A stretch of 64,000 nt of DNA from Zygaena filipendulae (GCA_907165275.2 OU015658.1:74501-138500); one strand, 5' to 3'. Numbered from the stretch's first letter, positions 53,622-62,939 are shown. The notes: generated by a model not told the origin, from the letters alone. Translations and numbers: made by a program.

Positions 53622-53902
53622 TATGGCCAAATGCAAATAAGTGTTTGTATGTTTGTTTATTACGCTTTCACGCCTATGAACTACTGAACCGATCGTGACG
53701 AAATTTTGCATACACGTTGTCAGTGGTTCAGAGACAGACCGAAACTTATATGAGTCGATGATCGTGTGTTTCATGTTTGTTTGTTGCCGCTAAATAGATT
53801 CATGAACTCTATGTTGTAGGATAAATCCTACAACATAGAGTTTTCAAAGTGAACCCGAAACTAAATTTACGCGGGTGAAACCGCGGGGAAGCAGCTAGTG
53901 AT
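53622..53902 (-). repeat. Family A repeat containing an extra hairpin block
   Basis: AATAAGTGTTTGTATGTTTG, TACGCTTTCACGCCTATGAA, ACTACTGAACCGATCGTGAC, GCATACACGTTGTCAGTGGT, then about 120 bp not found in other copies, then GAACCCGAAACTAAATTTAC and GCGGGTGAAACCGCGGGGAA, GCAGCTAGTG. The extra block replaces the usual ACTTTTTATCTCGG-CCGCGGG part. Confidence 0.75.
53805..53842. repeat. Perfect 17-bp-arm hairpin
   Basis: AACTCTATGTTGTAGGA (53805-53821), loop TAAA, TCCTACAACATAGAGTT (53826-53842). The arms match perfectly. It lies in the extra block of the repeat at 53622-53902. Confidence 0.9.
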
Positions 53903-54059
53903 AAACGATTAGATCGAGATACAGTGAACAACAGTACATCGCTTGGTATACGAATATCATACATTGGTAAATAGTATGTACATTGCAAGCAATTTTTACA
54001 TTTCTGTACAGTAATATGAGCAAATACCTTGCGCCTGGGGAAATTCTCGTGTATACAGT

Positions 54060-54195
54060 GAGGTCACCCTCGGCCAGGCGAGGGGAGCCGCGAGGGGAGC
54101 GGGCGAGGCGAGCCGCGAGGACGCGCCGCGCCTGCCGCCCCCGCGCGCGCCGCCCCACGCCCCGCCCGCGCCCGCAGCCGCAGACCGCATGCATT
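54060..54195. other. GC-rich patch
   Basis: AGGCGAGGGGAGCCGCGAGG, GGAGCGGGCGAGGCGAGCCG, then CGCCGCCCCACGCCCCGCCC. Overlapping frames on both strands are Arg/Ala/Pro-rich, without a domain. Confidence 0.7.
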
Positions 54196-55747
54196 TAGAT
54201 TGCTGCATTTAAATGTGAAGCGTACTCAGAATCCGAAGCGATAAAGCTTTATTTACACAACTTATTTATTTAGATGAAGAGGAGATGACGAAGCTTCGGA
54301 CCGTGACGGATCATATCCTGAGGGTCACTGACCGCCCTGTCCTTTGTAGTGTCACTGACGCGACGACAGATCATGTTAAGTCTGAAATCCTTCACCCGCC
54401 TAAACCTATAGGTACCTACTTTCTTAAGGTTTTCTCTGTGTACTTTTCTGTGTACTTTCTATATGTTTTTATTAGTCACATGTATAGAGAGCTTCAATAC
54501 TAAGTCTTTCATTTAAAATAACACCATGTATACAGTATGAACATGAAAGTACCCCTGTAAAGGGTAGCTAAGTTTTAAGAGCACGGTACAATTATTAATA
54601 CTTAAGATCCTTTTGTAAGCACTTACTTGAATAGTTACTTGAATTTTATTGGTTAGTCTTCTGTGCGGTAAAACTTTCGTGGGTCGTTGTATCTATCGGG
54701 AAGGTTACTAAAAGGTAACCCATCAGATTGCTAAGCATTCCGTCACAGCTTCACCACTTTACGCGCACACAAAAAGTTAAAGGTTAAACCGAACGAGTGA
54801 AGTTCGTCAGCCGCGATGTCTTGCCCAAGTTTGGGTCCATTGTTATTGCGTTAGCAGGCTCGCGCTCGGGGCATGAAATAATCCCAGTTCGGGGCGTCGC
54901 TGGTTCACCGGGAAGAGACACGCTCCGCTGCTCGAGTTGCCTCCCAAGTCCCGAGGGCTGCTGAGTTTGCGGTCGCTACAACAATGGCGGAATATTGGGC
55001 GGCGAGGGAGCGCTGCACGCTGTTTGTCACGACGTTACACTGTTGCACAAATTTTGATGGTTAATACAGTTTAACTCGTGTCAACTCTCGTGTGTCCGTA
55101 GCATCGTTACAATAGAGGTGCTTTCTTGAGTTAAAAATTAGTGAAGGCCCTTACAGCGGCGGAACTAACGCCATTTTTTTTTTGTTGAAAACAACCAAAA
55201 GCTTTTGGCACTAAAACTTTTCCCGTAAGTTTAAAGTACCTATGCAGAATAACTGTCAAAAAATACTATACTTATCCTACTTTAAAATTTAAAATGTGCT
55301 GTGTTATCTTTTGTCTGGATACATATTATCTATATCTATATGTATATATATTATATTATCTATAAATGTCTATGTTAAAATTTCAATTCAAAATATACCC
55401 ATTTAAATGTCGCAAAACCAAATAAACATAATAATATTAGAGGCACAAGAAGAAAGGACAAAGCAGAAAGCGTCCTTATTGATCGAGGCAATCCTTTCCA
55501 TGAAACCTTAAAGTAACGAGTTGGGAGCATACCTTTCTATAAAGATTTGAAATAAATAAATACCACATTTCAATAATCTCTTCCTTATATTAGATGAAAA
55601 GATACCGACCTAATATTAATTTTATTTTGCCTTCTTATAGCTAGGTAGGTACATGCGGAAAGGTCAAAGCTTTTGGCAAACGACCCCTGACTTTAAAAAC
55701 ATATCGTGCCGCGCTAAACCTTCAACAATTCTTACTATTGTAAAATA
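54196..55747. other. Spacer without recognised gene
   Basis: A moderately GC-rich stretch at about 54840-55030 contains ACAACAATGGCGG (SOX-like AACAATGG near 54981). Otherwise AT-rich. A 72-codon plus frame at 54285-54503 has no domain. Confidence 0.4.
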
Positions 55748-55963
55748 TGCGATAGTGAGTTTGTTTGTTTGTTATGCTTTCACGCTTTAACGGCTCAACC
55801 GATCGTCATGAAATTTTGCACACTCGTTGTCAGGGGTGCAGAGAAGGACATGGGGGTACTTTTTACCTCGATCGAGACACCCCTCACAACGTGAACAGAA
55901 ATGGGCACAAGGTATTTTTTGGAGCTCTAAAATTAACACGGGTGAAACCGCGGACAACAGCTA
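55748..55963 (-). repeat. Family A repeat, full copy
   Basis: GCGATAGTGAGTTTGTTTGT, TATGCTTTCACGCTTTAACG, GCTCAACCGATCGTCATGAA, TTGTCAGGGGTGCAGAGAAG, GACATGGGGGTACTTTTTAC, an ACACCCCTCACAACGTGAAC block specific to this copy, then ACGGGTGAAACCGCGGACAA, CAGCTAGTA. Confidence 0.8.
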
Positions 55964-56110
55964 GTATTTATATAAAAGTAATAAGAATACATTTTGTCAA
56001 GTTACAAGAAATAAGTCGCCAAGGGACACCGTTGTCGGGGTTTTCGGTAACATTTTTTTCTTCGCAGATATTTTCCGCTATTGTATCTATACTGTATTCA
56101 GTTCACCCGT

Positions 56111-56910
56111 CCCCTTAGCCAAGTTGACATTCCACAATTGTTAACGCAAAGAAAACTAAACAACGAATTCTCATGTCACGTGGTCATGTAAAATCGTCCA
56201 TTAAAATGTCCTGCAGAGCTAAGATGCACAACACGATAAAATTTTATCGAGCCATTTTATCGATTCTCTTCGACATATTATATCGTTTTGTCTACCAGTA
56301 ACATGGCAGCAAAAAATGTTTAACCGAATCTAATCCTAACTCAATACCCCACTACTGGACTTTTTTGCGTGGACGCCCACATACAACGTGTTAATGAATT
56401 AACTGAAAACTAGAAAGTAGTTTGCTCAGAATCGACTAGTGAATCGATCGCACTATGTTTTAATATAGGTTATATTTTTTCATTTTTACTAGTCCATGTC
56501 TAAATTATTTATAATACAATATTCGTCGCGTACGCCGCCCGCAGCAAAAAAATTCGGACCGGTAGGTGCGGGCGTAGCGCTTGGAATTTCGTAGATGGGT
56601 CACCTCCAAACTTATGTTGAATAACTTTTAAAGTATAAATTTTTTCTACATACCGAAAATATATTTTAAACATATTATTGTTTATTTTTTTATTTGGGGT
56701 GTATCAGGTTTTCAGTTAATTCATTAACACGTTGTATAAATGTATATGTATTTGTCGTATCGACAATTTTATCTTTCGTTTGATAAACATATCGTGGCGC
56801 GCATCTTAGCTGTGCAGTTTTGCGTGATCACGTGACATTACGATGAAATGGAACGGATTCCTTAGTTTTGTATGCGTTAACGATTAAAGATTGTCAACTT
56901 GGCTAAGGGG
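56111..56910. mobile_element. 800-bp element with nested inverted repeats
   Basis: Ends CCCCTTAGCCAAGTTGACA and its exact complement. The arms (56111-56239 and 56789-56910) stay alignable for about 120 bp, sharing GTTAACGCA, AAAACTAA, TGTCACGTG, and GAGCTAAGATGC opposite GCATCTTAGCTG. Inside, a perfect 30-bp inverted repeat pairs 56381-56410 with 56708-56737. No coding frame. Solo arms occur at 14041, 51270 and perhaps 27960. Superfamily not assigned. Confidence 0.8.
56381..56737. repeat. Perfect 30-bp inner inverted repeat
   Basis: 56381-56410 (starts ATACAACGTGTTAATGAATT) and 56708-56737 are exact reverse complements, 297 bp apart. They may mark a second, younger element of about 357 bp sitting inside the larger one. 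Confidence 0.85.
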
Positions 56911-57003
56911 GCCGCGCCTCGATCGGCGTGTCGCCACGTGTAGCGTCGCCCCGCGGCGTTCCACCGCATGCATTATGTGCATATATTTGCGTGAAGCTCC
57001 GCG

Positions 57004-57032
57004 CCCGGCCCGGCCCGGCCCGGCCCGGCCCC
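57004..57032. repeat. CCCGG pentamer array
   Basis: About five CCCGG/CGGCC units in a GC patch (56910-57045). Confidence 0.9.
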
Positions 57033-57507
57033 CGGCAGGAGAGGGTTAGGTACCTGCTACCCACTTACACACCAAACGATATTATTTGCCGATATTACAA
57101 CGCTCTTTTCAGTATCTTCACAAGGAGAAGCGAAAATACATAACGGTGCGTAATAACTATGTAAGACAACACGTTATACAACATTGCAACATAAAACAAG
57201 ACTGTGCACATTAGAATAACAATGCAATATAACAGTTTCATATAAATATTGTCTTTTCTCGTTCTTCAGTGCTTGTGGATAGCCACAATGTCGTCGCTGA
57301 GAGGACGTTTCACTAGCTGCGGCAGCAGCACTTCTAAACAACAAAAGAAAAACAAAAAAAACGAACGTAACTAAGTTATATAACATGTTATATGAAATTC
57401 AGTACCTATCCACATTATCTGTAACAATGTTATTTAACACGTTTTGTTATGTAGAGTGTAAGTACGCATCGTAATATTTAGAAATTTGAAAATCATTATT
57501 AGGTACT

Positions 57508-57690
57508 TACGAATGCGAAAGTGTTTGTTTGTTAGACTTTCACGCCTTAACAGCTTAACTGATCATCATGAAAATTTGCATACACGTTGGCAGGGGTACA
57601 TAAAAGGCCATCGTGTACTTTTTACATAGGATACCCGGAATTTCCACGGGAATTCTGAAATTAACGCGGGTGAAATCGCGGGAATAGCTT
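57508..57690 (-). repeat. Family A repeat, full copy
   Basis: TTACGAATGCGAAAGTGTTT, GTTAGACTTTCACGCCTTAA, GATCATCATGAAAATTTGCA, TACACGTTGGCAGGGGTACA, CCGGAATTTCCACGGGAATT, TTAACGCGGGTGAAATCGCG, GGAATAGCTTG. Confidence 0.8.
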
Positions 57691-58164
57691 GTAATATATC
57701 TTCCCGATTGATAAAGATTTTGTGAGCAGTAAATCTAGTAAAATCTGTGTTTAATATATTATGTTGTAGCTTAGCTAAAATGTTTTTAGTGCATCGATAT
57801 TTACTGTAGCAATTAATACTAAGCACCATTCCAAGATTTTTTTACCCATAAATAAATGTTTTATTTGAACCCGAAGTTGTTATTTCGCTTACACTTCTTA
57901 AGCTTTTAAGCGCTTTTCAAATCAGTTAAAACATTTTGCGAACTTACGGATATTTAGTCTCGGAGCACTTCAGCATTTATGAAAAGGGTTTTTTGATAGT
58001 AAATATTGTTTTAAATTTTTAATCCTAGCTAATTAATGCTAATGTGAGTTGCGGGTAGGTGTTATAAGAGTAACACTAAATAATTTTGCTCTTGAGAAAA
58101 TTTTAAAATTTTAATATATAAAATCATTACTTCTAATCAGAATAATAAGTAATTTGATGTAATC
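57691..58164. other. Spacer upstream of the LINE
   Basis: AT-rich; the exact 5' end of the LINE is not visible. An 87-codon minus frame at 57566-57829 overlaps a repeat and is not called. Confidence 0.35.
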
Positions 58165-58293
58165 AATAGTCTGACCTTTCACCAACCAGTGGTTTCTGTG
58201 TATGTTCCTTGGCACATCATTTAAATCAACTTCTACATTGCACTGTGTTTCTCATCACTTCACTGAGTTTGGTATCACTTCATTGTGGCTAAA

Positions 58294-59079
58294 ATGGAAC
58301 TGGATCAACTGAAGCACACCATGGAGGATATGTCATCGATGTTCCAGGCACATATGTCTAGGTTTGAGGAACAACTGCTGAAAAATGAAACTGGCAACAA
58401 CCCCACTCAACAGTCTACGGCCACCCTAGCTACTGATTTTGCAGTTTTCAAGGAGTTTATTTGCAAAGCCCTCCAGAACCTGCATATACAGATTGAGCTC
58501 CTGTCTCGTGAGTGTGACCGTCTGGAGATGAAGGGTAGGAAAAAAATCTTACTTTTCCATGGAGTTCCGGAGTCCAGTGATGAGGATGCCAAGGCTGTCG
58601 CCCTTCAAGTAATAGTCAACCATTTGCCAGCATGTAAGTACAGTGACGCTGAGGCGGAGTTGGCCCGTTCCCACCGCATGGGTCGCCCAAGCTCTAAGCC
58701 AGACAAACCTAGGCCACTGCTCGTCAAGTTTCGGTACCAATCCATGCGTGACTCAGTGTGGTATGCAAAGTCCGGGCTTAAGGGCACTGGAATCACTGTG
58801 TCCGAATTCCTAACGCAGAGGCGCCACGCAGTGTTCATGGCTGCGCGCAAAGAGTTCGGCGTAACAAAGTGCTGGACCCGGGATGGACAAGTGTTCGTTC
58901 GTGGTGCTGATGGCAAGCTCTGTAGGGTGGCGTCAACGGCGGACTTGGCGGCGATACCTAGGGAATCGGCGGTAGCGGCAGCTGGTCCTAACAAAGCCCC
59001 GACAACTTCCGAAGCAGCCGTTAAGGGCCCCGTACAAACCACAAAACGCCCGCGTGAACGTCGCCTTATATCTAAGTAG
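58294..59079 (+). CDS. LINE ORF1 protein (coiled coil plus RRM-like, nucleic-acid binding)
   Basis: 261 codons from ATG at 58294 in good context (AAAATGG). The in-frame codon at 58285 is GTG, so it is not used as the start. Residues 1-30 and about 55-80 are heptad-like (MELDQLKHTMEDM; LHIQIELLSRECDRLEMKG), suggesting a coiled coil that trimerises ORF1. Residues about 83-200 resemble the RRM plus C-terminal region of L1/CR1-type ORF1 proteins (GRKKILLFHGVPES; SHRMGRPSSKPDKPRPLLVK; FLTQRRHAVFMAARKEFGV). The end is basic (TTKRPRERRLISK). In such elements ORF1 binds the RNA to form the retrotransposition particle. Length is normal and the frame intact. Confidence 0.85.
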   Translation: MELDQLKHTMEDMSSMFQAHMSRFEEQLLKNETGNNPTQQSTATLATDFAVFKEFICKALQNLHIQIELLSRECDRLEMKGRKKILLFHGVPESSDEDAKAVALQVIVNHLPACKYSDAEAELARSHRMGRPSSKPDKPRPLLVKFRYQSMRDSVWYAKSGLKGTGITVSEFLTQRRHAVFMAARKEFGVTKCWTRDGQVFVRGADGKLCRVASTADLAAIPRESAVAAAGPNKAPTTSEAAVKGPVQTTKRPRERRLISK

Positions 59080-59202
59080 GGCTCTGTTTTACCGTACGTG
59101 GCACCGGTTGAAGCTAAGAAATTAATTTTCATTTGTAATTATTGTTGCCACCGTCTTTTTGTTTACGTTTGCTTTGAATTTTGATATACCTGATTATTCC
59201 AA

Positions 59203-59236
59203 AACGTAGACGGAGAATTCATTCTCCATCTACGTT
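59203..59236. repeat. Near-perfect palindrome in the inter-ORF region
   Basis: AACGTAGACGGAGAAT (59203-59218) and ATTCTCCATCTACGTT (59221-59236) pair with one mismatch around TC. The 9-bp word TTCCAAAAC occurs at both borders (59197-59205 and 59235-59243). Confidence 0.85.
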
Positions 59237-59295
59237 CCAAAACTATAAAACTATACCTACATGTAAATGTCACTCACAAAGTCACTGTTGAAGTG

Positions 59296-59465
59296 TTGAC
59301 TGTCAACTGTCAAGTGTCAACTGACAGTCGTGGCCGCTGCGTTCTGAAGGCGTTCAGAGATGCGTTCGCAAATATGATTAAAAGTGTACCTACTTAAGCT
59401 CTGTAGGGTCGACGCGACGGTCCTACTCAAATTAAGCTCGCACGCACGAACGCAGAACGCAGCCT
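59296..59465. repeat. TGTCAA repeats and weak inverted repeat
   Basis: GTTGACTGTCAACTGTCAAG, TGTCAACTGACAGTC: repeated TGTCAA words, with GACTGTCA at 59298 paired to TGACAGTC at 59322. Then GCTGCGTTCTG (59336-59346) pairs with CAGAACGCAGC (59453-59463). May be a small inserted MITE explaining the long inter-ORF gap. Uncertain. Confidence 0.35.
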
Positions 59466-59934
59466 CAGCAGCACATAGATAGAATTTAATCTGACGTCAA
59501 TTGTCATGTAGGGCATTTTTATTATTATTGCTTCTTTTCTTTCAACTTTTTATTTCTAAACACGTTTCTTATTACGTGGTTGAGAGACTTTATTGTGATG
59601 TTTTAGCTTCTGTCTTTTTTATTTTTTTTTATTTTTGATTTTTCTTTAAATTTTTCTGATAAGTATAGTGTAGTGTGAATATTGTTCTATGTAGTGCAGT
59701 CTCTTGTTTTGGTTGCTGGCGGGTGATGGTTGGCTGTAAAAACCTAATTTTCATTCTTAGTTCTGTTTTATTATTGTATATATTGTTTTCTCTTTTTCTC
59801 AAGAAGTTGTTTATCTTATTATAAAACTTTAATAGTATTCATTGTGTTTATTATTGCTATATAGTATAAATCAACATTTTTACATATTGATTACATATTT
59901 ACATATTTTGTACACAACCTTTAATATTTGTAAT

Positions 59935-60672
59935 ATGCTGGAGAGTGATAGTGATAATAGTGAACACTTCTATTCTTGTTCCTCCAAAGAATCGGATTCG
60001 AGTGCTAATGCCGAAGAAAGCTTTAATAGTGCATACGCACATCTGTCTGAGCGAGTTTCCTCGTGTTTTTCTAATTCAGATAAGAACTTCAACGTGATAC
60101 ACATCAATGCCCAAAGTATCCCGGCTCATTATTCGGATCTCCTCGCTTCTTTTGAACACAAAAACATCCATGCTATTTGTATTTCTGAAACCTTTCTCAA
60201 GCCTTCCTTAGCATCTTCCTTCTACCAATTGCCTGGTTTTCATCTGATTCGCAATGACAGACTTGGGAAGGGTGGGGGAGGTGTAGCTATTTATCTCCGG
60301 AGTCATATACCTTTTTGTATTGTGAGTAAATCTCCTTCGGAATATTCCGGCTCTGCTGAACACCTGTTCCTAGAAGTTACGCTATCCCACGTTAAGGTTC
60401 TGCTTGGTGTGTATTACTCCCCTAATCTCAATATTGATTATTTCGCGTCTCTTGAATCCCTCCTTGAAAATTTTGTTCCCACTCATTCTCACTTTATACT
60501 TCTAGGCGATTTCAACACTTGTCTTTTAAAAAATAATTTCCGCTCTCGTAAACTATGTTCTCTTGTACGTGCAGCCGACTTGCACCTTCTTCCATCTGGT
60601 CCTACCCATCACTCTCCCGGATGTGAGCCATCCCTTCTTGACCTACGTATTGTGTCGTCAATTGATCATGTA
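59935..60672 (+). pseudogene. LINE ORF2, AP-endonuclease domain (5' part)
   Basis: The ORF starts at ATG 59935; earlier in-frame codons run from a GTG and are not used. After a Ser/Glu-rich leader (1-50) come all the AP-endonuclease landmarks: VIHINAQS (about 55-61, Asn), AICISETFL (80-88, Glu), GGGGVAIYLRS (113-123), GVYYSPN (158-164), ILLGDFN (188-194, Asp/Asn), and SSIDHV (241-246, final Asp/His). The domain is complete and uninterrupted. It ends abruptly at V246 where the RT C-terminal sequence begins in another frame (+1), with a stop at 60721-60723. In an intact element this domain nicks the target to prime reverse transcription. Confidence 0.85.
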
Positions 60673-60673
60673 T

Positions 60674-61522
60674 ATGCAGGAGACGATCAACAACATCGCG
60701 CACGCTGTAGATACAATGAATGAGGATCTGCATAAGATTGCATCGTGGTCGGCGGCTCATGGTCTTACAGTGAATCCAAAAAAGTCCCAAGCAATCATCA
60801 TAGGTAGCCCCCGCCAAATTGCAGCTATTGATCGTTCTTCTATTCTTCCTATTACTTTTCAGGGTGTTCCTATACCTTATTGCGAGTTCGTTAAAAATCT
60901 TGGCGTATATTTTGATCGCACCTTCTCGTGGTCCCGCCAAATCGGTGAAGTAAGCAGGAAACTGTTTGCCTCATTGAGCTATCTAAGGCGGCTACGCAAC
61001 TTTCTTCCCATCTCTACCAAAATTACCATTGCCCAATCCTTACTTTTGCCCATCCTTGATTATGCCGACGTCTGTTACACCAACATCACTGTCGAACAGC
61101 TGGACAAACTCGAACGGTTGCAGAATGTGTGTATCCGCTTCATTTATGGATTGCGTAAGTTTGACCATGTTTCTGAATACAGGGTTAGGCTTGGCTGGCT
61201 CCCGATCCGATTGAGGCGCAATGTGCATATCCTGCATACAGTATATAAGGTACTACATGATCCCATGGCCCCTACCTACCTTAAAGAACAATTTAAGTTC
61301 TGCTCCGACTGTAGTGGCCGTGCTCCTCGTTCCTCTACTTTTAAACTGATTGCTGTCCCTTTCCATAAATCACGGTTTTTCGAAAAATCCTTCACTGTCG
61401 AAAGTATACGCCTGTGGAACTCCCTCCCCGACTCGCTCAGACAGAAAGAGTCATTGGGCGCTTTTAAAGCTGCACTTCAAAGGCACTATTTAACTCTAAG
61501 TGGCTATCTACAGAAATTATGA
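60674..61522 (+). pseudogene. LINE ORF2, reverse transcriptase C-terminal part
   Basis: About 282 codons and a stop, frame-shifted relative to the endonuclease part. It starts just after where the YADD box would be: MQETINNIAHAV, EDLHKIASWSAAHGLTVNPK, KSQAIIIGS, FVKNLGVYFDRTFSW, SLSYLRRLRNFLP, LLLPILDYADVCYTN, KLERLQNVCIRFIYGLRKFD, RLGWLPIRLRR, FHKSRFFEKSF, SIRLWNSLPDSLRQ, LGAFKAALQRHYL. These are the post-catalytic RT motifs and thumb/C-terminal region of CR1/Jockey-type ORF2. The fingers/palm with the catalytic Asp residues are absent (by comparison with usual ORF2 length, about 350-420 residues). No internal stop. Confidence 0.85.
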
Positions 61523-61884
61523 TTAATGTATGTAGTGTAAAATATCATTTTATTTTTATTTTTATATGTGTATTATATCACCTATTGCTACGTGTATGTA
61601 TGTATGGCATATGTATGTATGTGTATAAAGTTGTATTATATTTAGGATATCTAAGTATTAGCGTTGTATTATCCTCATATAGTATATAGCTAGGTATTAC
61701 GTTGTGCACCCAGCACCCGCTTCTAGTTTCTATTTACAGCTCTCTATCACCTTAAGGTTGCCTTGAAAAGATTGCCTCTAGCAATAAGGCCGCCTTTTGC
61801 TCTGTATTTACTTTTTATGTGTCTTAGTTTTTATTTTCTCTTCTGGGGCAATAAAGCATATTTGATTTGATTTGATTTGATTTG
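61523..61884 (+). other. LINE 3' UTR and ATTTG tail
   Basis: The 3' UTR contains GTATGTATG microsatellite words near 61605, GCCTTGAAAAGATTGCCTCT, AGCAATAAGGCCGCCTTTTG, and TTCTGGGGCAATAAAGCATA, followed by four TTTGA/ATTTG units. The AATAAA plus simple array marks the reverse-transcription start of the family. Confidence 0.8.
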
Positions 61885-61885
61885 A

Positions 61886-62015
61886 GTTTGTTTGCAAAAA
61901 CGCCTCAATTACTCAATTAATCATCATGAACTATTGCAGCCATGTTATCATTGTATTTTTAGCCTGGAGTTCCCGCGGAAACTCCGAAATCCTGGTGATA
62001 GTGCGGGGAACGATA
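61886..62015 (-). repeat. Family A repeat, degenerate, abutting the LINE tail
   Basis: GTTTGTTTGCAAAAACGCCT, TCATCATGAACTATTGCAGC, GGAGTTCCCGCGGAAACTCC, GAAATCC, GTGCGGGGAACGA. It starts within 2 bp of the LINE array, so the LINE probably inserted into or beside it. Confidence 0.6.
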
Positions 62016-62342
62016 ATAATTGTAAAAGCACGTAATATTTCCTAAGTATAGCCTCCCAGCCTTAGCTGCGCCAGCCCGAAGCAAGCACTCGAGGAACTGG
62101 GTCAGCGCTCGGTCCCTACTATTTGCTGGTTCCAGGCGTTTTGAAGTGAATTGTCTGATGCTGACGTTTATAAATACTTGCTGTTTACACTTCAGTGGGG
62201 GCGACGCGACGCGACGCGACCCGACGTCGGCGCTCCAGATCGGAGGTTTTAAAATACCATTTTAGAGGAGACGGAGGTTGATATAACTGGAATTTGAACT
62301 ATTAATGGTGAGATAATGAAAAGATATCGAGCAAGAAATAAT
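62016..62342. other. Spacer without recognised gene
   Basis: GACGCGACGCGACGCGACCC array at about 62200-62222 (GCGAC pentamer, five units). Nothing else recognised. Confidence 0.45.
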
Positions 62343-62590
62343 CACAATTTTATTTATTTATTTAACAATTAATGCAAGGACACATAAGTACACAAGTACA
62401 CGTAAGTAGTTAAGCACGCATAAAGAAGAAAGAGAGTATAAAGTAATCATGTACTAGGATCATGCTTATTCCAAGTGGAATTTCTTCCAGCAGACAAGCA
62501 ACAGGTAAACAGATTACAATAGGTTAACATCATTGGCGCATTAAATGAAAAATATTATCAGAGAGTAACTTCAGCAGGCAACGGAAGTGA
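62343..62590 (-). mobile_element. LINE 3' UTR fragment (minus strand)
   Basis: On the minus strand: TTGCCTGCTGAAGTTACTCT near the 5' side, TGCTGGAAGAAATTCCACTT, GGAATAAGCATGATCC, and an end TTAATTGTTAAATAAATAAA, then TAAAATTGTG. AATAAATAAATAAA with a TAAA tail fits a LINE end. No coding part. Confidence 0.55.
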
Positions 62591-62627
62591 CGTGCATCGA
62601 CGCGTACTAGATATTTTTATAATATTA

Positions 62628-62815
62628 CTAGCTGACCCCCGCAGTTTCACCCGCGGTGATTTCGGAGATCCCGCGGAGGTTGCGGGAAAAAAGTACTCTA
62701 TGTCCTTCTTTGTACCCCGACAGTAGTTTACGGTGATTAGCTGTTCCCCGCATTAGTGCCGGAGTTCCCGCGGGAATTCCGGGATTAAAACTATCCTATC
62801 TTTTAAGTTGGATCA
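62628..62815 (+). repeat. Two head-to-tail family A heads
   Basis: First: CTAGCTGACCCCCGCAGTTT, CACCCGCGGTGATTTCGGAG, ATCCCGCGGAGG, AAGTACTCTATGTCCTTCTT, TGTACCCCGACAG. Second (62737): TTAGCTGTTCCCCGCATTAG, GAGTTCCCGCGGGAATTCCG, GGATTAAAACTATCCTATC. Both lack tails. Confidence 0.8.
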
Positions 62816-62939
62816 TATTATAAATGGTTACAAAATTTTATCAAACGTGATATATATTAAGATGTTTCAGTTTTATTTTTGCCGTTGATGAAAAGGAACA
62901 ATTTCAAGTCATGAATTCGTGACTTTACGTACAATAATA

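Larger units (their letters stand above)
58165..61884 (+). mobile_element. CR1-like non-LTR retrotransposon, internally deleted
   Basis: Order: short 5' UTR, ORF1 (58294-59079), an unusually long 855-bp inter-ORF stretch, ORF2 endonuclease part (59935-60672), ORF2 RT C-terminal part (about 60674-61522), 3' UTR, GGGGCAATAAAGCATATTTG and an ATTTG array ending at 61884. ORF1 type, endonuclease motifs and tail suit the CR1/Jockey group; CR1-like is the best guess. Both ORF2 pieces are free of stops, so the copy is young. The missing core would need to come from another element for it to move again. The 5' boundary is uncertain (58100-58220). Confidence 0.85.

Noticed and set aside
58285..58293. 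Earlier start for LINE ORF1
   Set aside because: The codon at 58285 is GTG, not a normal eukaryotic start; ATG at 58294 has good context.
58605..59132. 175-codon minus-strand frame over LINE ORF1
   Set aside because: It is the antisense shadow of ORF1; no independent protein signature.
59842..59934. Upstream part of the endonuclease frame
   Set aside because: It begins at GTG and encodes a hydrophobic AT-rich stretch; the first ATG is at 59935.
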